Shown: positions 26,014 through 35,809, numbered from the stretch's first letter. The stretch: DNA of 64,000 nucleotides from Geomonas anaerohicana (GCF_016458305.1 NZ_JAEMHL010000012.1:47778-111777), one strand, 5' to 3'. The notes: generated by a model from the letters alone, not told the origin. A program made the numbers and translations.

Positions 26014-27153
26014 TTACCCAATATACACCCTGCGCACGCGGCGGGTGGCGATACCGCACATGATCTCGTAGGGGATGGTGCCCGCCTTCTCGGCCAATTC
26101 CTCGGCGCTGATGCGATCGCCCATGGGATCGGGTCCCAAAAGGGTCACGTCGTCACCCACGGCAACGCCCTCGATGTCGGTCACGTCGAGCATGATCCAG
26201 TCCATGCAGACGGTGCCGGCGACGCGGGCCCGCTGGCCGCGGATCAGCGCCTCCCCCTTGTTGGTGAGGCTGCGGCAGTACCCGTCGGCATACCCCACGG
26301 GAACGCTGGCGATGAGGGCGCGCTTGTCGGCCACGTAGCGCCTGCCGTAGCTGATGCTGGTCCCGGGCTCCACCCACTTGAGCATCGCCACCCGGCTCTT
26401 CAGCTTCATGACCGGCAAAGACGCCTGCTCGTCCACGAAGTCCCGGGAAGGTGCGGCACCGTAGAGGATGATCCCCGGCCGTACCAGGTTGCAGAAGGGA
26501 AGATCGGCGGCAAGGATGGCGGCGCTGTTGGCGACATGGACGTAGGCGGGATCGTATCCCTGGCGGCGGGCCTCGGTGACGGCGGCGTTGAAACGCTCGG
26601 CCTGCAGCTTGGTGAAGGCGAGGCCGTCCGGGTCGCGTTCGTCGGCGCTGGCGAAGTGGGAGAAGATCCCTTCCATCTCGAGGTTCTTGAACTGCTTCAA
26701 CTGCTCGAGGAATTCAGGCACCTTGTCCCAGGTGACGCCGAGGCGCCCCATGCCGGTATCGACCTTCAGGTGGATCTTGGCCTTGCGGTAGCACTTGATT
26801 TCCAGGGCCGCACGGTCCAGCGCCGCGGCCTGCTCCAGCGAATAGAGCGCGGTGGAGATATTGAGGCCGATGCAGCGCCGCTCCTCGCCGGGATAGATGC
26901 CGCCCAGGATCAGCACCGGGCGGTAGATGCCGCTCATGCGCAGTTGCACCCCCTCGGCGAGGAAGGCGACCGCGAAGGCGTCCACTCCGAGCTTTTCCAG
27001 CTCCTCGGAGACGTACTGGAAACCATGGCCGTAGGCGTCGGCCTTGACCACGGCCAGGATGCCGCATCCCTCCGGCACCTTCTTCTTTACCAGCCCGAAG
27101 TTGTGCCTGAGTGCGGCGAGATCTATCTCAACAACCGTAGGACGACTGTCCAT
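26014..27153 (-). CDS. alr: Alanine racemase
   Basis: 379 residues. [17 protein letters not shown] and [16 protein letters not shown] hold the PLP-binding lysine; [13 protein letters not shown], then [27 protein letters not shown] has the catalytic Tyr region and [12 protein letters not shown] follows. It interconverts L- and D-alanine for peptidoglycan. It stands upstream of the toxin-antitoxin pair on the minus strand, divergent from the TPP riboswitch/thiamine genes. Confidence 0.95.
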   Translation of the reverse strand: MDSRPTVVEIDLAALRHNFGLVKKKVPEGCGILAVVKADAYGHGFQYVSEELEKLGVDAFAVAFLAEGVQLRMSGIYRPVLILGGIYPGEERRCIGLNISTALYSLEQAAALDRAALEIKCYRKAKIHLKVDTGMGRLGVTWDKVPEFLEQLKQFKNLEMEGIFSHFASADERDPDGLAFTKLQAERFNAAVTEARRQGYDPAYVHVANSAAILAADLPFCNLVRPGIILYGAAPSRDFVDEQASLPVMKLKSRVAMLKWVEPGTSISYGRRYVADKRALIASVPVGYADGYCRSLTNKGEALIRGQRARVAGTVCMDWIMLDVTDIEGVAVGDDVTLLGPDPMGDRISAEELAEKAGTIPYEIMCGIATRRVRRVYIG

Positions 27154-27263
27154 CTCGAAATCCCGTATCGGTATATCTGAATGAAATCAGGCCGGGACGG
27201 TCCCGGCCACAGATTTTTCTACCACTTTAGCCCCTGAGTGTAAAGGCAAAAACCCGAAAGCGA

Positions 27264-27292
27264 TTGACTTTGCAAGAGGATTCCATTATGTT
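27264..27292 (+). promoter_or_regulatory. Sigma70-type promoter for the thiamine operon
   Basis: TTGACT (27264-27269), 17-base spacer and TATGTT (27287-27292) lie about 20 bases before the TPP aptamer. Both boxes are close to consensus. Confidence 0.7.
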
Positions 27293-27307
27293 TACGGCCT
27301 CAGCAAA

Positions 27308-27396
27308 AGCCAGCTAGGGGAGTTCATCCGAACTGAGACAGGGCGATCCTGAACCCTTTGAACCTGATCCGGGTAGTACCGGCGTAGGGAAGCGGC
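27308..27396 (+). promoter_or_regulatory. TPP riboswitch (THI element)
   Basis: The thi-box landmarks are in order: AGGGGAG, AACTGAGACAGG, then ACCCTTTGAACCTGATCCGG, GTAGTACCGGCGTAGGGAAG. These match the TPP aptamer's P2/P3 and P4/P5 helices. It is in the leader of the thiE-thiD fusion gene and is followed by an intrinsic terminator, so TPP binding would stop transcription. Confidence 0.96.
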
Positions 27397-27420
27397 GCGT
27401 ACTCCGACCTTTTCATCGTG

Positions 27421-27446
27421 AGCCGTGACCCCGTCGCGGCTTTTTG
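27421..27446 (+). terminator. Riboswitch expression-platform terminator
   Basis: AGCCGTGAC, loop CCC, GTCGCGGCT, then TTTTTG: a 9-bp stem (one G-T pair) with T-tract, 25 bases after the aptamer. Acts as the OFF hairpin of the TPP riboswitch. Confidence 0.9.
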
Positions 27447-27465
27447 TTTTAGTACCCAGAAGCTC

Positions 27466-27573
27466 TAACGTAAAGACGCGAAGGCGCTAAGACGCCAAGA
27501 ATGGCTTGTTGGGGAACGACCTGGTTTTCCCGCTTTTCCTTTGCGCCTTCGCGGCTCTGCGTCTTTGCGTTAA
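27466..27573. repeat. Palindromic intergenic element, family A (TAACGTAAAGACGC..GCGTCTTTGCGTTA)
   Basis: TAACGTAAAGACGCGAAGGC at the left pairs with GCCTTCGCGGCTCTGCGTCT and TTTGCGTTAA at the right. Related copies are at 30609-30727, 30746-30842, 30866-30982 and 36291-36409. It lies between the riboswitch terminator and thiED. Confidence 0.85.
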
Positions 27574-27591
27574 ATCTTTTAGAGGTGTGCC

Positions 27592-29046
27592 TTGTTAAGA
27601 CTCGTGGTGGACCATAGCGGGAAGGAGCGGCGTGTGGCGGGACTGTACCTGATCACGGACCAGGGCGAACGCCTGGTGCCGCGGGTGCGGGAGGCGCTCG
27701 GGAGCGGCGGGATCTCGCTGCTGCAATACCGCGACAAGCTGCGCAGCTTCGAGGAACGCCTGTCGCTCGGCAACGACCTGAAACACCTCTGCAACGAGTT
27801 CCAGGTGCAGTTCATCGTCAATGACGACCTCGAGCTCGCGCTGGCCCTGGACGCCGACGGCCTGCACCTGGGCCAGGAGGACGGCGACCCGGCCGCGGCG
27901 CGCGCGGCCCTCGGCCCCAAGAAACTGATCGGCATCTCCACCCACTCCATGGAAGAAGCGCTCGCCGCACAGGATGCAGGTGCCGACTACATCGGCTTCG
28001 GCTCCCTCTATCCCACCGAGAGTAAGGAGGTCGAGCACCTGCAGAGCCCGGAAGCACTGGCTCAGTTGAGGGAAAAGGTGCAGATCCCCATCGTCGCCAT
28101 CGGCGGCATCAACCGCGACAACGCCTGCGCGGTGATCGACGCCGGTGCCGATTCCATCGCGGTCATCTCGGCCGTGCTTGCCGCCCGCTCCCCCGGACTC
28201 GCCGCGACCGAACTCTCCCTCCTGTTCAACCGCACACTGACGCAGCCGCGCGGGGCGGTGCTCACCATCGCCGGCAGCGATTCCGGCGGCGGCGCGGGGA
28301 TCCAGGCAGACCTCAAAACCATCACGCTGCTGGGAAGCTACGGCGCCTCGGCAATTACCGCCCTCACCGCCCAGAACACGCGCGGCGTCACCGGGATCCA
28401 TTCCTCCCCGCCCGCCTTCCTGGCGGAGCAGATCGACGCGGTGCTGTCGGACATCCCCATCGACGTGGTGAAGATCGGCATGCTGTCCTCGCCGGAGAAC
28501 GCGGAGATCGTCGCCGACAAGCTGACCGCGTACGAGATGAGGATGGTGGTGCTCGACCCGGTGATGAGCGCCAAGGGGGGCGTGGCATTGCTCGAAGACG
28601 AGGCGCTCTCGGTGCTGAAGAAAAGGCTGGTGCCGCTGAGCTACCTGGTCACCCCCAACATCCCGGAGGCCGAAGCCCTGACCGGCCTCACCATCACCGA
28701 CAGCGCCGGCATGGAACTGGCCGCCCGTGCGCTGCACCTCATGGGCGCCAAGCACGTGCTGGTCAAGGGGGGGCACCTGACCGAAGGGGTGGTCACCGAC
28801 ATCCTCTTCGACGGCACCGGCTTCACCCGCTTCAGCGCGCCGCGCGTGCTCACCCGCAACACCCACGGCACCGGCTGCACGTTGGCATCTGCCATCGCCA
28901 CCAACCTGGCCCAGGGCGAGCCGCTGCCGAGCGCGGTGCTGAGGGCGAAGCTGTTCGTGACCCGCGCCATCAAGTATTCGCAGCCGCTGGGCAAGGGGCA
29001 CGGACCGGTGAACCATTTCCTGGCGGCGCGGGAGCAGGGGGAATAG
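27592..29046 (+). CDS. thiED: Fused thiamine-phosphate synthase / HMP-phosphate kinase (ThiE-ThiD)
   Basis: 484 residues from the TTG at 27592 (AGAGGTG upstream); an in-frame GTG about 13 codons later is an alternative. Residues about 17-210 are ThiE: GLYLITDQ, ISLLQYRDKL, FGSLYPTESKEVEH, then VAIGGINRDNA. Residues about 222-484 are ThiD: VLTIAGSDSGGGAGIQADLKT, VLDPVMSAKGG, HVLVKGGHL and GTGCTLASAIATNLAQG. ThiD phosphorylates HMP-phosphate and ThiE condenses HMP-PP with the thiazole phosphate, so the fusion joins consecutive steps. Controlled by the upstream TPP riboswitch; thiC follows. Confidence 0.94.
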   Translation: MLRLVVDHSGKERRVAGLYLITDQGERLVPRVREALGSGGISLLQYRDKLRSFEERLSLGNDLKHLCNEFQVQFIVNDDLELALALDADGLHLGQEDGDPAAARAALGPKKLIGISTHSMEEALAAQDAGADYIGFGSLYPTESKEVEHLQSPEALAQLREKVQIPIVAIGGINRDNACAVIDAGADSIAVISAVLAARSPGLAATELSLLFNRTLTQPRGAVLTIAGSDSGGGAGIQADLKTITLLGSYGASAITALTAQNTRGVTGIHSSPPAFLAEQIDAVLSDIPIDVVKIGMLSSPENAEIVADKLTAYEMRMVVLDPVMSAKGGVALLEDEALSVLKKRLVPLSYLVTPNIPEAEALTGLTITDSAGMELAARALHLMGAKHVLVKGGHLTEGVVTDILFDGTGFTRFSAPRVLTRNTHGTGCTLASAIATNLAQGEPLPSAVLRAKLFVTRAIKYSQPLGKGHGPVNHFLAAREQGE

Positions 29047-29141
29047 TCCCCTCCCCCGGAGGGGGAGGGATAGGGAGGGGGCGCGCAGCGTCTTCATACC
29101 CGCATCCCCCCTCCCAGCCTCCCCCCTCCGGGGGGAGGAGC
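29047..29141. repeat. CTCCCCC/GGGGGAG palindromic element, family C
   Basis: Between thiED and thiC, CCCCTCCCCCGGAGGGGGAGGG and CCCCCCTCCCAGCCTCCCCCCTCCGGGGGGAGG form nested G/C-rich hairpins. Similar sequence is present at about 42970-43110. Confidence 0.75.
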
Positions 29142-29185
29142 GATGAAAGACCTCACTAAAGACGTAGTCATAAAAAGGAGCAACC

Positions 29186-30496
29186 ATGACCCAGCTGGAA
29201 TACGCCCGCAAGGGGATCATCACCGACAAGATGAAGACGGCAGCCCTCGCCGAGGGGGTCGACGCCGAGTTCATCCGCGCCGGGATCGCCGCCGGGAACA
29301 TCATCATCTGCCATAACAACAAGCACGTGAACGGCACCCCGCTTGCCGTGGGCAAGGGGCTGAGGACCAAGGTCAACGCCAACATCGGCAGCTCCGCCGA
29401 CGATCTCAATTTCGAGAAAGAACTGGAGAAGGTACGCGTGGCCGTGGCCAGCGGCGCCGACGCCATCATGGACCTCTCCACCGGCGGCCCGGTCGACGAG
29501 ATCCGCCGCGCCGTTATCGCCGAGACGTCCGCCTGCATCGGCACCGTGCCGCTGTACCAGGCCGCGCTCGATGCGGTGAGAAAGCACAAGAAGGCGATCG
29601 TCGAGATGACCGTGGAAGACATCTTCCAGGGTGTCATCAAGCACGCCGAGGACGGCGTCGACTTCATCACCGTGCATTGCGGCGTGACCCGCTCCACCGT
29701 GGAGCGCATGCGCAAGGAAGGGCGCATCATGGACGTCGTCTCCCGCGGCGGCGCTTTCACCATCGAGTGGATGGCGCACAACAACGCGGAGAACCCGCTC
29801 TACGAGCACTTCGACCGCCTGTTGGAGATCACCAAGGCCTACGACATGACCCTGTCGCTGGGCGACGGTTTCCGCCCCGGCTGCCTGGCCGACGCCACCG
29901 ACCGTGCCCAGATCCACGAGCTGATCATCCTGGGCGAGCTTACCCAGCGCGCCCAGGAGTACGGCGTGCAGGTGATGATCGAGGGTCCGGGTCACATGCC
30001 GCTGAACCAGATCGAGGCCAACATCCTCTTGCAGAAGCGGCTGTGCCACGGCGCCCCCTTCTACGTACTGGGGCCGCTGGTCACCGACATCGCCCCGGGC
30101 TACGACCACATCACCTCCGCCATCGGCGGGACCATTGCCGCCGCGGCCGGCGCCGACTTCCTCTGCTACGTGACCCCGTCCGAGCACCTGAAGCTGCCGA
30201 GCGTCGAGGACGTGCGTGAGGGCGTGATGGCATCGCGCATCGCAGCGCACGCCGCCGACATCGTCAAGGGGGTCAAGGGGGCCATCGAGAAGGACAACCA
30301 GATGGCGCGTTGCCGGAAGAAGCTGGATTGGGAAGGGCAGTTTGCGCTGGCCATCGATCCGGTCAAGGCGCGTCGTCTGCGCGAAGAGTCCGGCGTTGCC
30401 GACCACGGTGCCTGCACCATGTGTGGCGAGTTCTGCGCCTACAAGGTCATGGACGACGCCACCGAACGCGAGCGTGCCAACGCCGCCTGCGCGTAG
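29186..30496 (+). CDS. thiC: Phosphomethylpyrimidine synthase ThiC
   Basis: 436 residues, start with AAGGAG upstream. Motifs are [71 protein letters not shown] and, at the C-terminus, the iron-sulfur cysteine cluster CTMCGEFC (CX2CX3C), as in the shorter bacterial/archaeal ThiC. It is a radical SAM enzyme that converts aminoimidazole ribotide to HMP-phosphate, the pyrimidine half of thiamine. It lies downstream of thiED under the same riboswitch, although the intervening repeat may hold processing sites. Confidence 0.96.
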   Translation: MTQLEYARKGIITDKMKTAALAEGVDAEFIRAGIAAGNIIICHNNKHVNGTPLAVGKGLRTKVNANIGSSADDLNFEKELEKVRVAVASGADAIMDLSTGGPVDEIRRAVIAETSACIGTVPLYQAALDAVRKHKKAIVEMTVEDIFQGVIKHAEDGVDFITVHCGVTRSTVERMRKEGRIMDVVSRGGAFTIEWMAHNNAENPLYEHFDRLLEITKAYDMTLSLGDGFRPGCLADATDRAQIHELIILGELTQRAQEYGVQVMIEGPGHMPLNQIEANILLQKRLCHGAPFYVLGPLVTDIAPGYDHITSAIGGTIAAAAGADFLCYVTPSEHLKLPSVEDVREGVMASRIAAHAADIVKGVKGAIEKDNQMARCRKKLDWEGQFALAIDPVKARRLREESGVADHGACTMCGEFCAYKVMDDATERERANAACA

Positions 30497-30559
30497 CAAC
30501 GCCAGGGTGCCGAAACACCTGTAGGGGCGAATAATCATTCGCCCCCTTCGCTTCACGAA

Positions 30560-30600
30560 AAAAGCCGCTGCCCCCTTCAAGGGCCAGCGGCTTTTATTTT
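30560..30600 (+). terminator. Intrinsic terminator after thiC
   Basis: AAAAGCCGCTG, an inner CCCTTCAAGGG, CAGCGGCTTTT and further T residues: an 11-bp outer stem with an inner stem and T-tract. The same sequence with flanks is duplicated at 36239-36290. Confidence 0.9.
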
Positions 30601-30608
30601 TTAAATCT

Positions 30609-30727
30609 TCAACGCAAAGGCGCCAAGGCGCGGAGGCGCAGAGACAGAAACAAAAGACAAGGCATGATGGGTTTAACAATACCCCTGCTTTTCTTTGCGC
30701 CTCTGCGGCTCTGCGCCTTGGCGTTGA
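30609..30727. repeat. Palindromic intergenic element, family A copy
   Basis: TCAACGCAAAGGCGCCAAGG at the left faces CTGCGCCTTGGCGTTGA at the right. It is nearly identical over about 115 bp to the copy at 30866-30982. Confidence 0.9.
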
Positions 30728-30745
30728 GGCTTTAAAGGCTGTTGT

Positions 30746-30842
30746 TAACGCAAAGACGCAAAGGCGCAAGGACAACCCGAACTGCAAAAGCTTGAAGGTT
30801 ATAATCCCTGTTTTTCTTTGCGACTTTGCGGCTTTGCGTTTC
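30746..30842. repeat. Palindromic intergenic element, family A copy (shorter, diverged)
   Basis: TAACGCAAAGACGCAAAGGC at the left faces GCGACTTTGCGGCTTTGCGTT at the right, with a diverged centre. Confidence 0.85.
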
Positions 30843-30865
30843 AATAGCTTTGGTCTTTGAATCTT

Positions 30866-30982
30866 TAACGCAAAGGCGCCAAGGCGCGGAGGCGCAGGGA
30901 CAGAAACAAAAGACAAGGCATGATGGGTTTAACAATACCCCTGCTTTTCTTTGCGCCTCTGCGGCTCTGCGCCTTTGCGTTG
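30866..30982. repeat. Palindromic intergenic element, family A copy
   Basis: TAACGCAAAGGCGCCAAGGC at the left faces CTCTGCGCCTTTGCGTTGA at the right; the centre matches the copy at 30609-30727 almost base for base. Confidence 0.9.
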
Positions 30983-31030
30983 AGGCTTTTAAAGGTTTTG
31001 CTGCTCTGCCCCTTTGCGTTGATGCCTCTG

Positions 31031-34000
31031 CTACGGACTCACCACGATGCTGAAGGAGTGGTCCGTGTAGGAAGCCCCCCTGGTCACCCTGAGGGTCACG
31101 GGCCTGGTCCCGACGTAGGTGGCGGTAGGCGTCCAACCGATGATGCCCGAGGTACTCACTATCATCGACGTGGTCGGCCGCGTTATGAACGTGTAGGTGA
31201 ACGTCCCCCCCCCAGGCATGGTCGCAGTTACGGGATAGCTGTAGGCGACGCCTACCTTGGCGGTCGTCACCGGCGTCGAGGTGATGGTGATGGGCGAGGC
31301 AGCAACGACGACAGTGAAACTCTGCCGCTTCACATACCCCCCACCGGAGACCTGGACCACCACCGGGAACGAGCCCGCCTGCGTCGACGTCGGCGTCCAA
31401 CTGATCACCCCCGCGCTGTTCACCACCATCCCCGTGGGCTTGGTAATGAGGGAGTAGCTGAACGTGGTCACCCCGGCGAGGCTCGCCGTTACCGGGTAGC
31501 TGTAGGCGACCTGCGTGCTCCCGGTGCTGGCAGGAGTGGAAGTGATGACGATCGGCGAAGGCGCGACCTGCACGTCGAAGCTCTGCGTCGCCTGGTACGC
31601 CCCGGAAGTGGCGATCACGGCCACAGGGTAGCTCGCGCCGGCCTGTACCTCGGTAGGAGTCCAGCTGATGACGCCCGTGCTGGAACTGATGGTCATCCCC
31701 GAAGGCGGCCCCGACAGCGCGTAGGTGACGGCGGGCATGCCGCTGGCCACCGCGGTCCGAACCGTGTAGCTGTAGGCTTTCAACTCGGTGGCGGTAGTGA
31801 CCGGGGTAGAGGTGAAGGTGACCTGGGGCTCCTGGGCCGTTACGGTGAACTGCTGATCCGTCGCAAGCAGGTTGCCGCTGGCGACGCTCGCGACGACAAG
31901 ACGGACCGGGGCGGGACCAAGCTGGTCCGGCCGGGGAGTCCACGTGATGACGCCGGAGCCCGAGACCGTCATCCCTTCCGGGGCGGTCGGCAAGGAATAG
32001 GTGAGCGCACCGCCGCCGGGCTCGGAAGCCTGGACCGTGTAGGTGTAGGTGTACCCCGGGGCGGCCAGGCTGGGCGGGGTGGAGCTTAGGCTCGGCAGGT
32101 GGCTGGCCGCCGCCGCGGCGTCCGGACAGGAACCGCCGTAACCGTTGTGGCAGCGCTCGCAGTCCATGGCAGCGCCCCCCTTGTACGGGGTGCCCCACTT
32201 GACGTCGGTGCGCAGCAGGTGGCAGGCGACGTTGGAACAGGTCTTGGTGCCAGCGTCGTAGCTTGCGTAGGTGAGCTTCTGCCCGGACCAGGTGCTGCCG
32301 TAGGGGTAGTCGATGGTCGGCACCGCCACCTGCTTCTCGAAGGCGACATCCTTCTTCCCGTTGACGTGGGCGGCGAAGTTGTCGATCGGGACGTCGCTCA
32401 TGGTTGAGAAGGTCCCGGTGGCATCTTCGGTCCTCGTGTAGGTCCCCTTCTGCTTCACCGTGTCGTTATGACAGTACAGGCAGGCCAATGGCTCGGAGGC
32501 CCCGGTCTCGAAGTACATGTTGTTCTTGTGCAGGAAATCGACCGGGCCATAGCCGAAATCGTCGCTGCGCCAGACATGGCTGTCACCGGCGCCGCCGCCG
32601 TTCTCCGGGTACCGGGTCTCGGGCGGGTTGGCATGGCAACCGGTGCAGGCAAGCGGTCCACTCTCCCAGGTGACGCTCCGGTAGTTGGTGGTGGTGACCA
32701 GGTCGGCCGGTATGGGGGGCGTGCACGTGGTCGCATAGGACGGAACGTCGGTCGGGGTGGTCCAGGAGGTGTAGCTGTGGCAGTAGACGTTGCTGCAGGT
32801 CCCCTGGGTGTAGGTGAGCCCCCTGTCGTCCTGGTACTGCGTGTTGCCTGCAGCGTAGGAGGCGGTGGCGGGATGCTTCGCCTTCAGCGACCCGGCCGGT
32901 GCCTGCGGGTTGTAGAGTTCCACGTCGACGGTGCCGTTGCCGTGCTTCAGGCCGTCCATGGGATGGCAGTTGCCGCAGTTCATCACGTAGGCCGAGGAGG
33001 TCGCCCCCAGGTCCTGGGCGATGCCGGTGGAACCGTAAGCCGCCTGCGCCACGGTCCCTCCGTAGTGCTTCAGGTGCGAGGCGGTCGCAGGCGGTGCGCC
33101 GTGGCAGCCGTCGCAGCCGAGCGTGCCGCCCCAGGTGGCGCTGCCGTTGTTGTGGCAGCTGATGGCGCTGCAGGTGCTCCCCCCCGCGTTGTAGCTGTAG
33201 CTGAAGGTCCGCCCGGGCCCGGGCTCCACGTCGGTCCTGCCGTTTATGTGGGTGACGTTCGCCGGCCACAGCGCACGTCCGGTGGCGGTGGTTTCGTGGC
33301 AGTCGCCGCAACCAAAGCCGCCGTTGAGGTGGGCGGTGTGGCTCCCCGAGGTGTTGGCGTGGCAGCTCGTGCAGCCGGAGCCAGCCTGGTACGCCTTCAA
33401 CCCGTCGGCCTGCTGCTGGGTGATCTTCTGCTGCGCCACCAGGTGGTTCAGGGCGCTCTCGATGGAGCCGGTGACCGCACCGTTGTAGAGGTAATCGATG
33501 GAATCGGAGATGAGCTTTCTGGTGTAGGCGGAGTTGTGCGCGTAGGCGCCGGGCTCGCGCAGCAGCATCACGTAGTTGAAGGCGGCCCCCATGGCGTCGG
33601 CGCCGCCCTGGCCGCTCCCCCAGTTCAGGTCGGTGAAGTACGGATACGTCTCCCGGTACACGTGCCCCTTGTCGGCAAGCATCGCCTTCAGCACCTCGAG
33701 CCCGTTAAGATAGGCATCCCGGCTTGCGGCAAGCGATGCCGCCGTAAGCGAGGTGCCGTGGCAGTTGGCGCATGGGGATTCCGCCGCAGCAATGAAGCTG
33801 TGACCGCCTTGCCCGGTCTTGTGGCAGGCGACACAGGGGCCGCCGCTGCCGGTCGCACTACGGTCGCCGATGCCGATGCCGCGGTGGCTGTTGCTGGAGT
33901 AAAAGGCGTAACCGGAAAAGTTGTACCCTCCCCTGCCGTGCAGCACGCCGCCGGCTGCCAGGTAGTGGGGCGCGACGAAGGGGGTGTTGCCGAAGTCGGC

Positions 34001-35809
34001 GCCTGCGGCAACCTTCACCGTTATGCTCGCCCCGTTATTCAGGCCGCTGTGACAGGACATGCAGACGTTGGACGTTCCGGTGTCGCGGTTCACGTAGGTG
34101 TCGTCCGGGTAAGGGTGAACCGGTGCCAGCGTGCGTACCACACCGTTGGGGACGTCCTTGTGACAACCGATGCAGGTGAGAACCTCTTTGGTTTTGTCCG
34201 AGGCGACTCCCCAGGCAGTCACCACCTTGCCCGTCGAGTAGGCGATGAAACCGGTGGTGGTGTGGCACTGCACGCAACCGGTGCGGGTCTTGAAGTCAAA
34301 GGTGGTCCATGCCGCGGCGTTGACCCGCGCGTGACCGGAGCTGTACCACTGCTGGCGCACCGCCGCGTTGGCGGGACTGTTGAAATGGCAGTCCGAGCAA
34401 CTCGCCCGCGAGGTGACGTAGGATGCGGGGTACCCGGCGCTGGTCACGTTGTTGTAGTGCAAAAGTCCCAGCGGCCCCGGCATGGCGCCGCTGGTGGAAC
34501 CGGGGTTGTGCTTGTTGTGGCAGGTGGTGCAGTCGGTGGCCCCCATCGGAAAGGGATGCCCCACCACCTGCCCCGACCCGTCGATATGACAGCCGTTGCA
34601 GGCGGTGACGGAGGCGGCCGGGTCGTGGGGCGCCTGGAGGTGGCAGGAGGTACAGGTGACGCCGGACCGGCTGTGCAGCGACGCGCCGTAATCGGTCGCG
34701 ATCTGCGAGTTATGGCAGGTGACGCAGTAGTTCGACCCCACGGTGCCGGCGCTCGCCGCGGTAATGACAAAGGTGGTGCGGTTCACCGAGGCCGAGTTTA
34801 CCGGTGTGGGCATGGCGCCGCTGGTGTGGCAGGAAACGCAGGAAATCGCCACCGCCTTGTGGGCGGAAGCGGACCAGCGCGTGAACACCAGGGGAGCGGG
34901 ATAGATGCCGGCAGCGCCGTGGCACCCCATGCAGTCGTTCCGCATGCTGTCGGTGAGAGAACCGACCACGGTGACCGTGGTTGTGGCCGAGGCAACCGGA
35001 GTGCTGCCCAGGAAGTTGGTGAGTTTGAATTGGTAGGTCCCGGTGGCGGTCGGGGTAAAGGTCGGGCGCAGCGTGCCGGCGCCGGACAGGGTGACGGCAG
35101 GTCCGCTGATCTGGCTCCAGAGCTGGCTGTCTCCTCCGACGCTGGCGCTGCCGTTCAGGATAACCGGCGTGTTGATGGGGACGCGCTGGTCGGTGCCGGC
35201 ATCGGCCCGCACCGTGGTGTAGGTCGCCACCACGCTCCCGGGGCCGGTCACGTTATTGACCGTGATCTTCACCGGCTCCGCAAAGGGCAAGGTGACGGGA
35301 CGCCCCGAGAGGTCAGTCAGGCTGCCGCCGGTCGCGGCAATCAGGAAGCTCCCGGCTCCCCCCGGGGTGGCGGTAAAGACACCCGTTCCGCCGTAGGCAA
35401 CCGTCATGCTGGCCGGGGTTATGGTACCCCACCCCGCCACCGTCGCCGTAACCGCGTACTTCTGGAGCGTGAACTTCGCTACCAGGGACTGGATGGCGCC
35501 GCCGCTTTTCTGGAAGGTGGTGGAATAGTGCGAAGTGTAGTTGCCGATGGGGATCGTGGCGCCATTCCTGGTCAAACCGCCGATGTTGTAGCCGGCATTG
35601 GCCGCCACCACGACCGGGACTGCCGCAGAGGTGGTGAAATTGGCATAGAATACGGTGCCCGCCGTGGTCTGGGTCGGGTTGTTGCGGACCTTGATGGTCC
35701 CGCCTACCGTCGAAAGCTTCGTTTGCAGTTGCCATGAGGTTGCTGCCCAGGCTCCCAGTGCATACATCGTGACCAGACAAACCACTGCACACAACACCCT
35801 CTTGAGCAT
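31031..35809 (-). CDS. Giant exported multiheme cytochrome, 19 CXXCH and 3 CX4CH, with PKD and C-terminal Ig-like repeats
   Basis: 1592 residues with signal peptide (VLCAVVCLVTMYALGAWA) and GGGGAGG upstream. Residues about 201-282 look like a PKD domain (AGTDQRVPINTPVILNGSAS). Hemes start near residue 293 and run to about 1235: 19 CXXCH, plus CSAISCH, CSNVYCH and CSNVACH, the CX4CH type of the Geobacter CxxxxCH/CXXCH family (TIGR01904). The last about 350 residues are four Ig-like (He_PIG) repeats, each starting near TSTP and ending VISWTP-type. Likely an outer-surface or extracellular electron-transfer protein; the Ig repeats may mediate attachment. It is monocistronic and convergent with thiC. 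Confidence 0.9.
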   Translation of the reverse strand: MLKRVLCAVVCLVTMYALGAWAATSWQLQTKLSTVGGTIKVRNNPTQTTAGTVFYANFTTSAAVPVVVAANAGYNIGGLTRNGATIPIGNYTSHYSTTFQKSGGAIQSLVAKFTLQKYAVTATVAGWGTITPASMTVAYGGTGVFTATPGGAGSFLIAATGGSLTDLSGRPVTLPFAEPVKITVNNVTGPGSVVATYTTVRADAGTDQRVPINTPVILNGSASVGGDSQLWSQISGPAVTLSGAGTLRPTFTPTATGTYQFKLTNFLGSTPVASATTTVTVVGSLTDSMRNDCMGCHGAAGIYPAPLVFTRWSASAHKAVAISCVSCHTSGAMPTPVNSASVNRTTFVITAASAGTVGSNYCVTCHNSQIATDYGASLHSRSGVTCTSCHLQAPHDPAASVTACNGCHIDGSGQVVGHPFPMGATDCTTCHNKHNPGSTSGAMPGPLGLLHYNNVTSAGYPASYVTSRASCSDCHFNSPANAAVRQQWYSSGHARVNAAAWTTFDFKTRTGCVQCHTTTGFIAYSTGKVVTAWGVASDKTKEVLTCIGCHKDVPNGVVRTLAPVHPYPDDTYVNRDTGTSNVCMSCHSGLNNGASITVKVAAGADFGNTPFVAPHYLAAGGVLHGRGGYNFSGYAFYSSNSHRGIGIGDRSATGSGGPCVACHKTGQGGHSFIAAAESPCANCHGTSLTAASLAASRDAYLNGLEVLKAMLADKGHVYRETYPYFTDLNWGSGQGGADAMGAAFNYVMLLREPGAYAHNSAYTRKLISDSIDYLYNGAVTGSIESALNHLVAQQKITQQQADGLKAYQAGSGCTSCHANTSGSHTAHLNGGFGCGDCHETTATGRALWPANVTHINGRTDVEPGPGRTFSYSYNAGGSTCSAISCHNNGSATWGGTLGCDGCHGAPPATASHLKHYGGTVAQAAYGSTGIAQDLGATSSAYVMNCGNCHPMDGLKHGNGTVDVELYNPQAPAGSLKAKHPATASYAAGNTQYQDDRGLTYTQGTCSNVYCHSYTSWTTPTDVPSYATTCTPPIPADLVTTTNYRSVTWESGPLACTGCHANPPETRYPENGGGAGDSHVWRSDDFGYGPVDFLHKNNMYFETGASEPLACLYCHNDTVKQKGTYTRTEDATGTFSTMSDVPIDNFAAHVNGKKDVAFEKQVAVPTIDYPYGSTWSGQKLTYASYDAGTKTCSNVACHLLRTDVKWGTPYKGGAAMDCERCHNGYGGSCPDAAAAASHLPSLSSTPPSLAAPGYTYTYTVQASEPGGGALTYSLPTAPEGMTVSGSGVITWTPRPDQLGPAPVRLVVASVASGNLLATDQQFTVTAQEPQVTFTSTPVTTATELKAYSYTVRTAVASGMPAVTYALSGPPSGMTISSSTGVISWTPTEVQAGASYPVAVIATSGAYQATQSFDVQVAPSPIVITSTPASTGSTQVAYSYPVTASLAGVTTFSYSLITKPTGMVVNSAGVISWTPTSTQAGSFPVVVQVSGGGYVKRQSFTVVVAASPITITSTPVTTAKVGVAYSYPVTATMPGGGTFTYTFITRPTTSMIVSTSGIIGWTPTATYVGTRPVTLRVTRGASYTDHSFSIVVSP

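Larger units (their letters stand above)
30497..31030. other. 534-bp convergent intergenic region of repeats and terminators
   Basis: The gap between thiC (plus strand) and the giant cytochrome gene (minus strand) holds a bidirectional-type terminator at 30560-30600 and three family A palindromic elements. No plausible gene; frames here are encoded by the repeats. Confidence 0.8.

Noticed and set aside
25970..26059. Longer start for the antitoxin
   Set aside because: It would overlap the alr 3' end and add a leader not seen in RHH proteins; a good ribosome site precedes 25969.
32468..35737. Plus-strand frame of 1089 codons opposite the cytochrome at 31031
   Set aside because: Same antisense effect; composition is biased and no motif or start signal is present.
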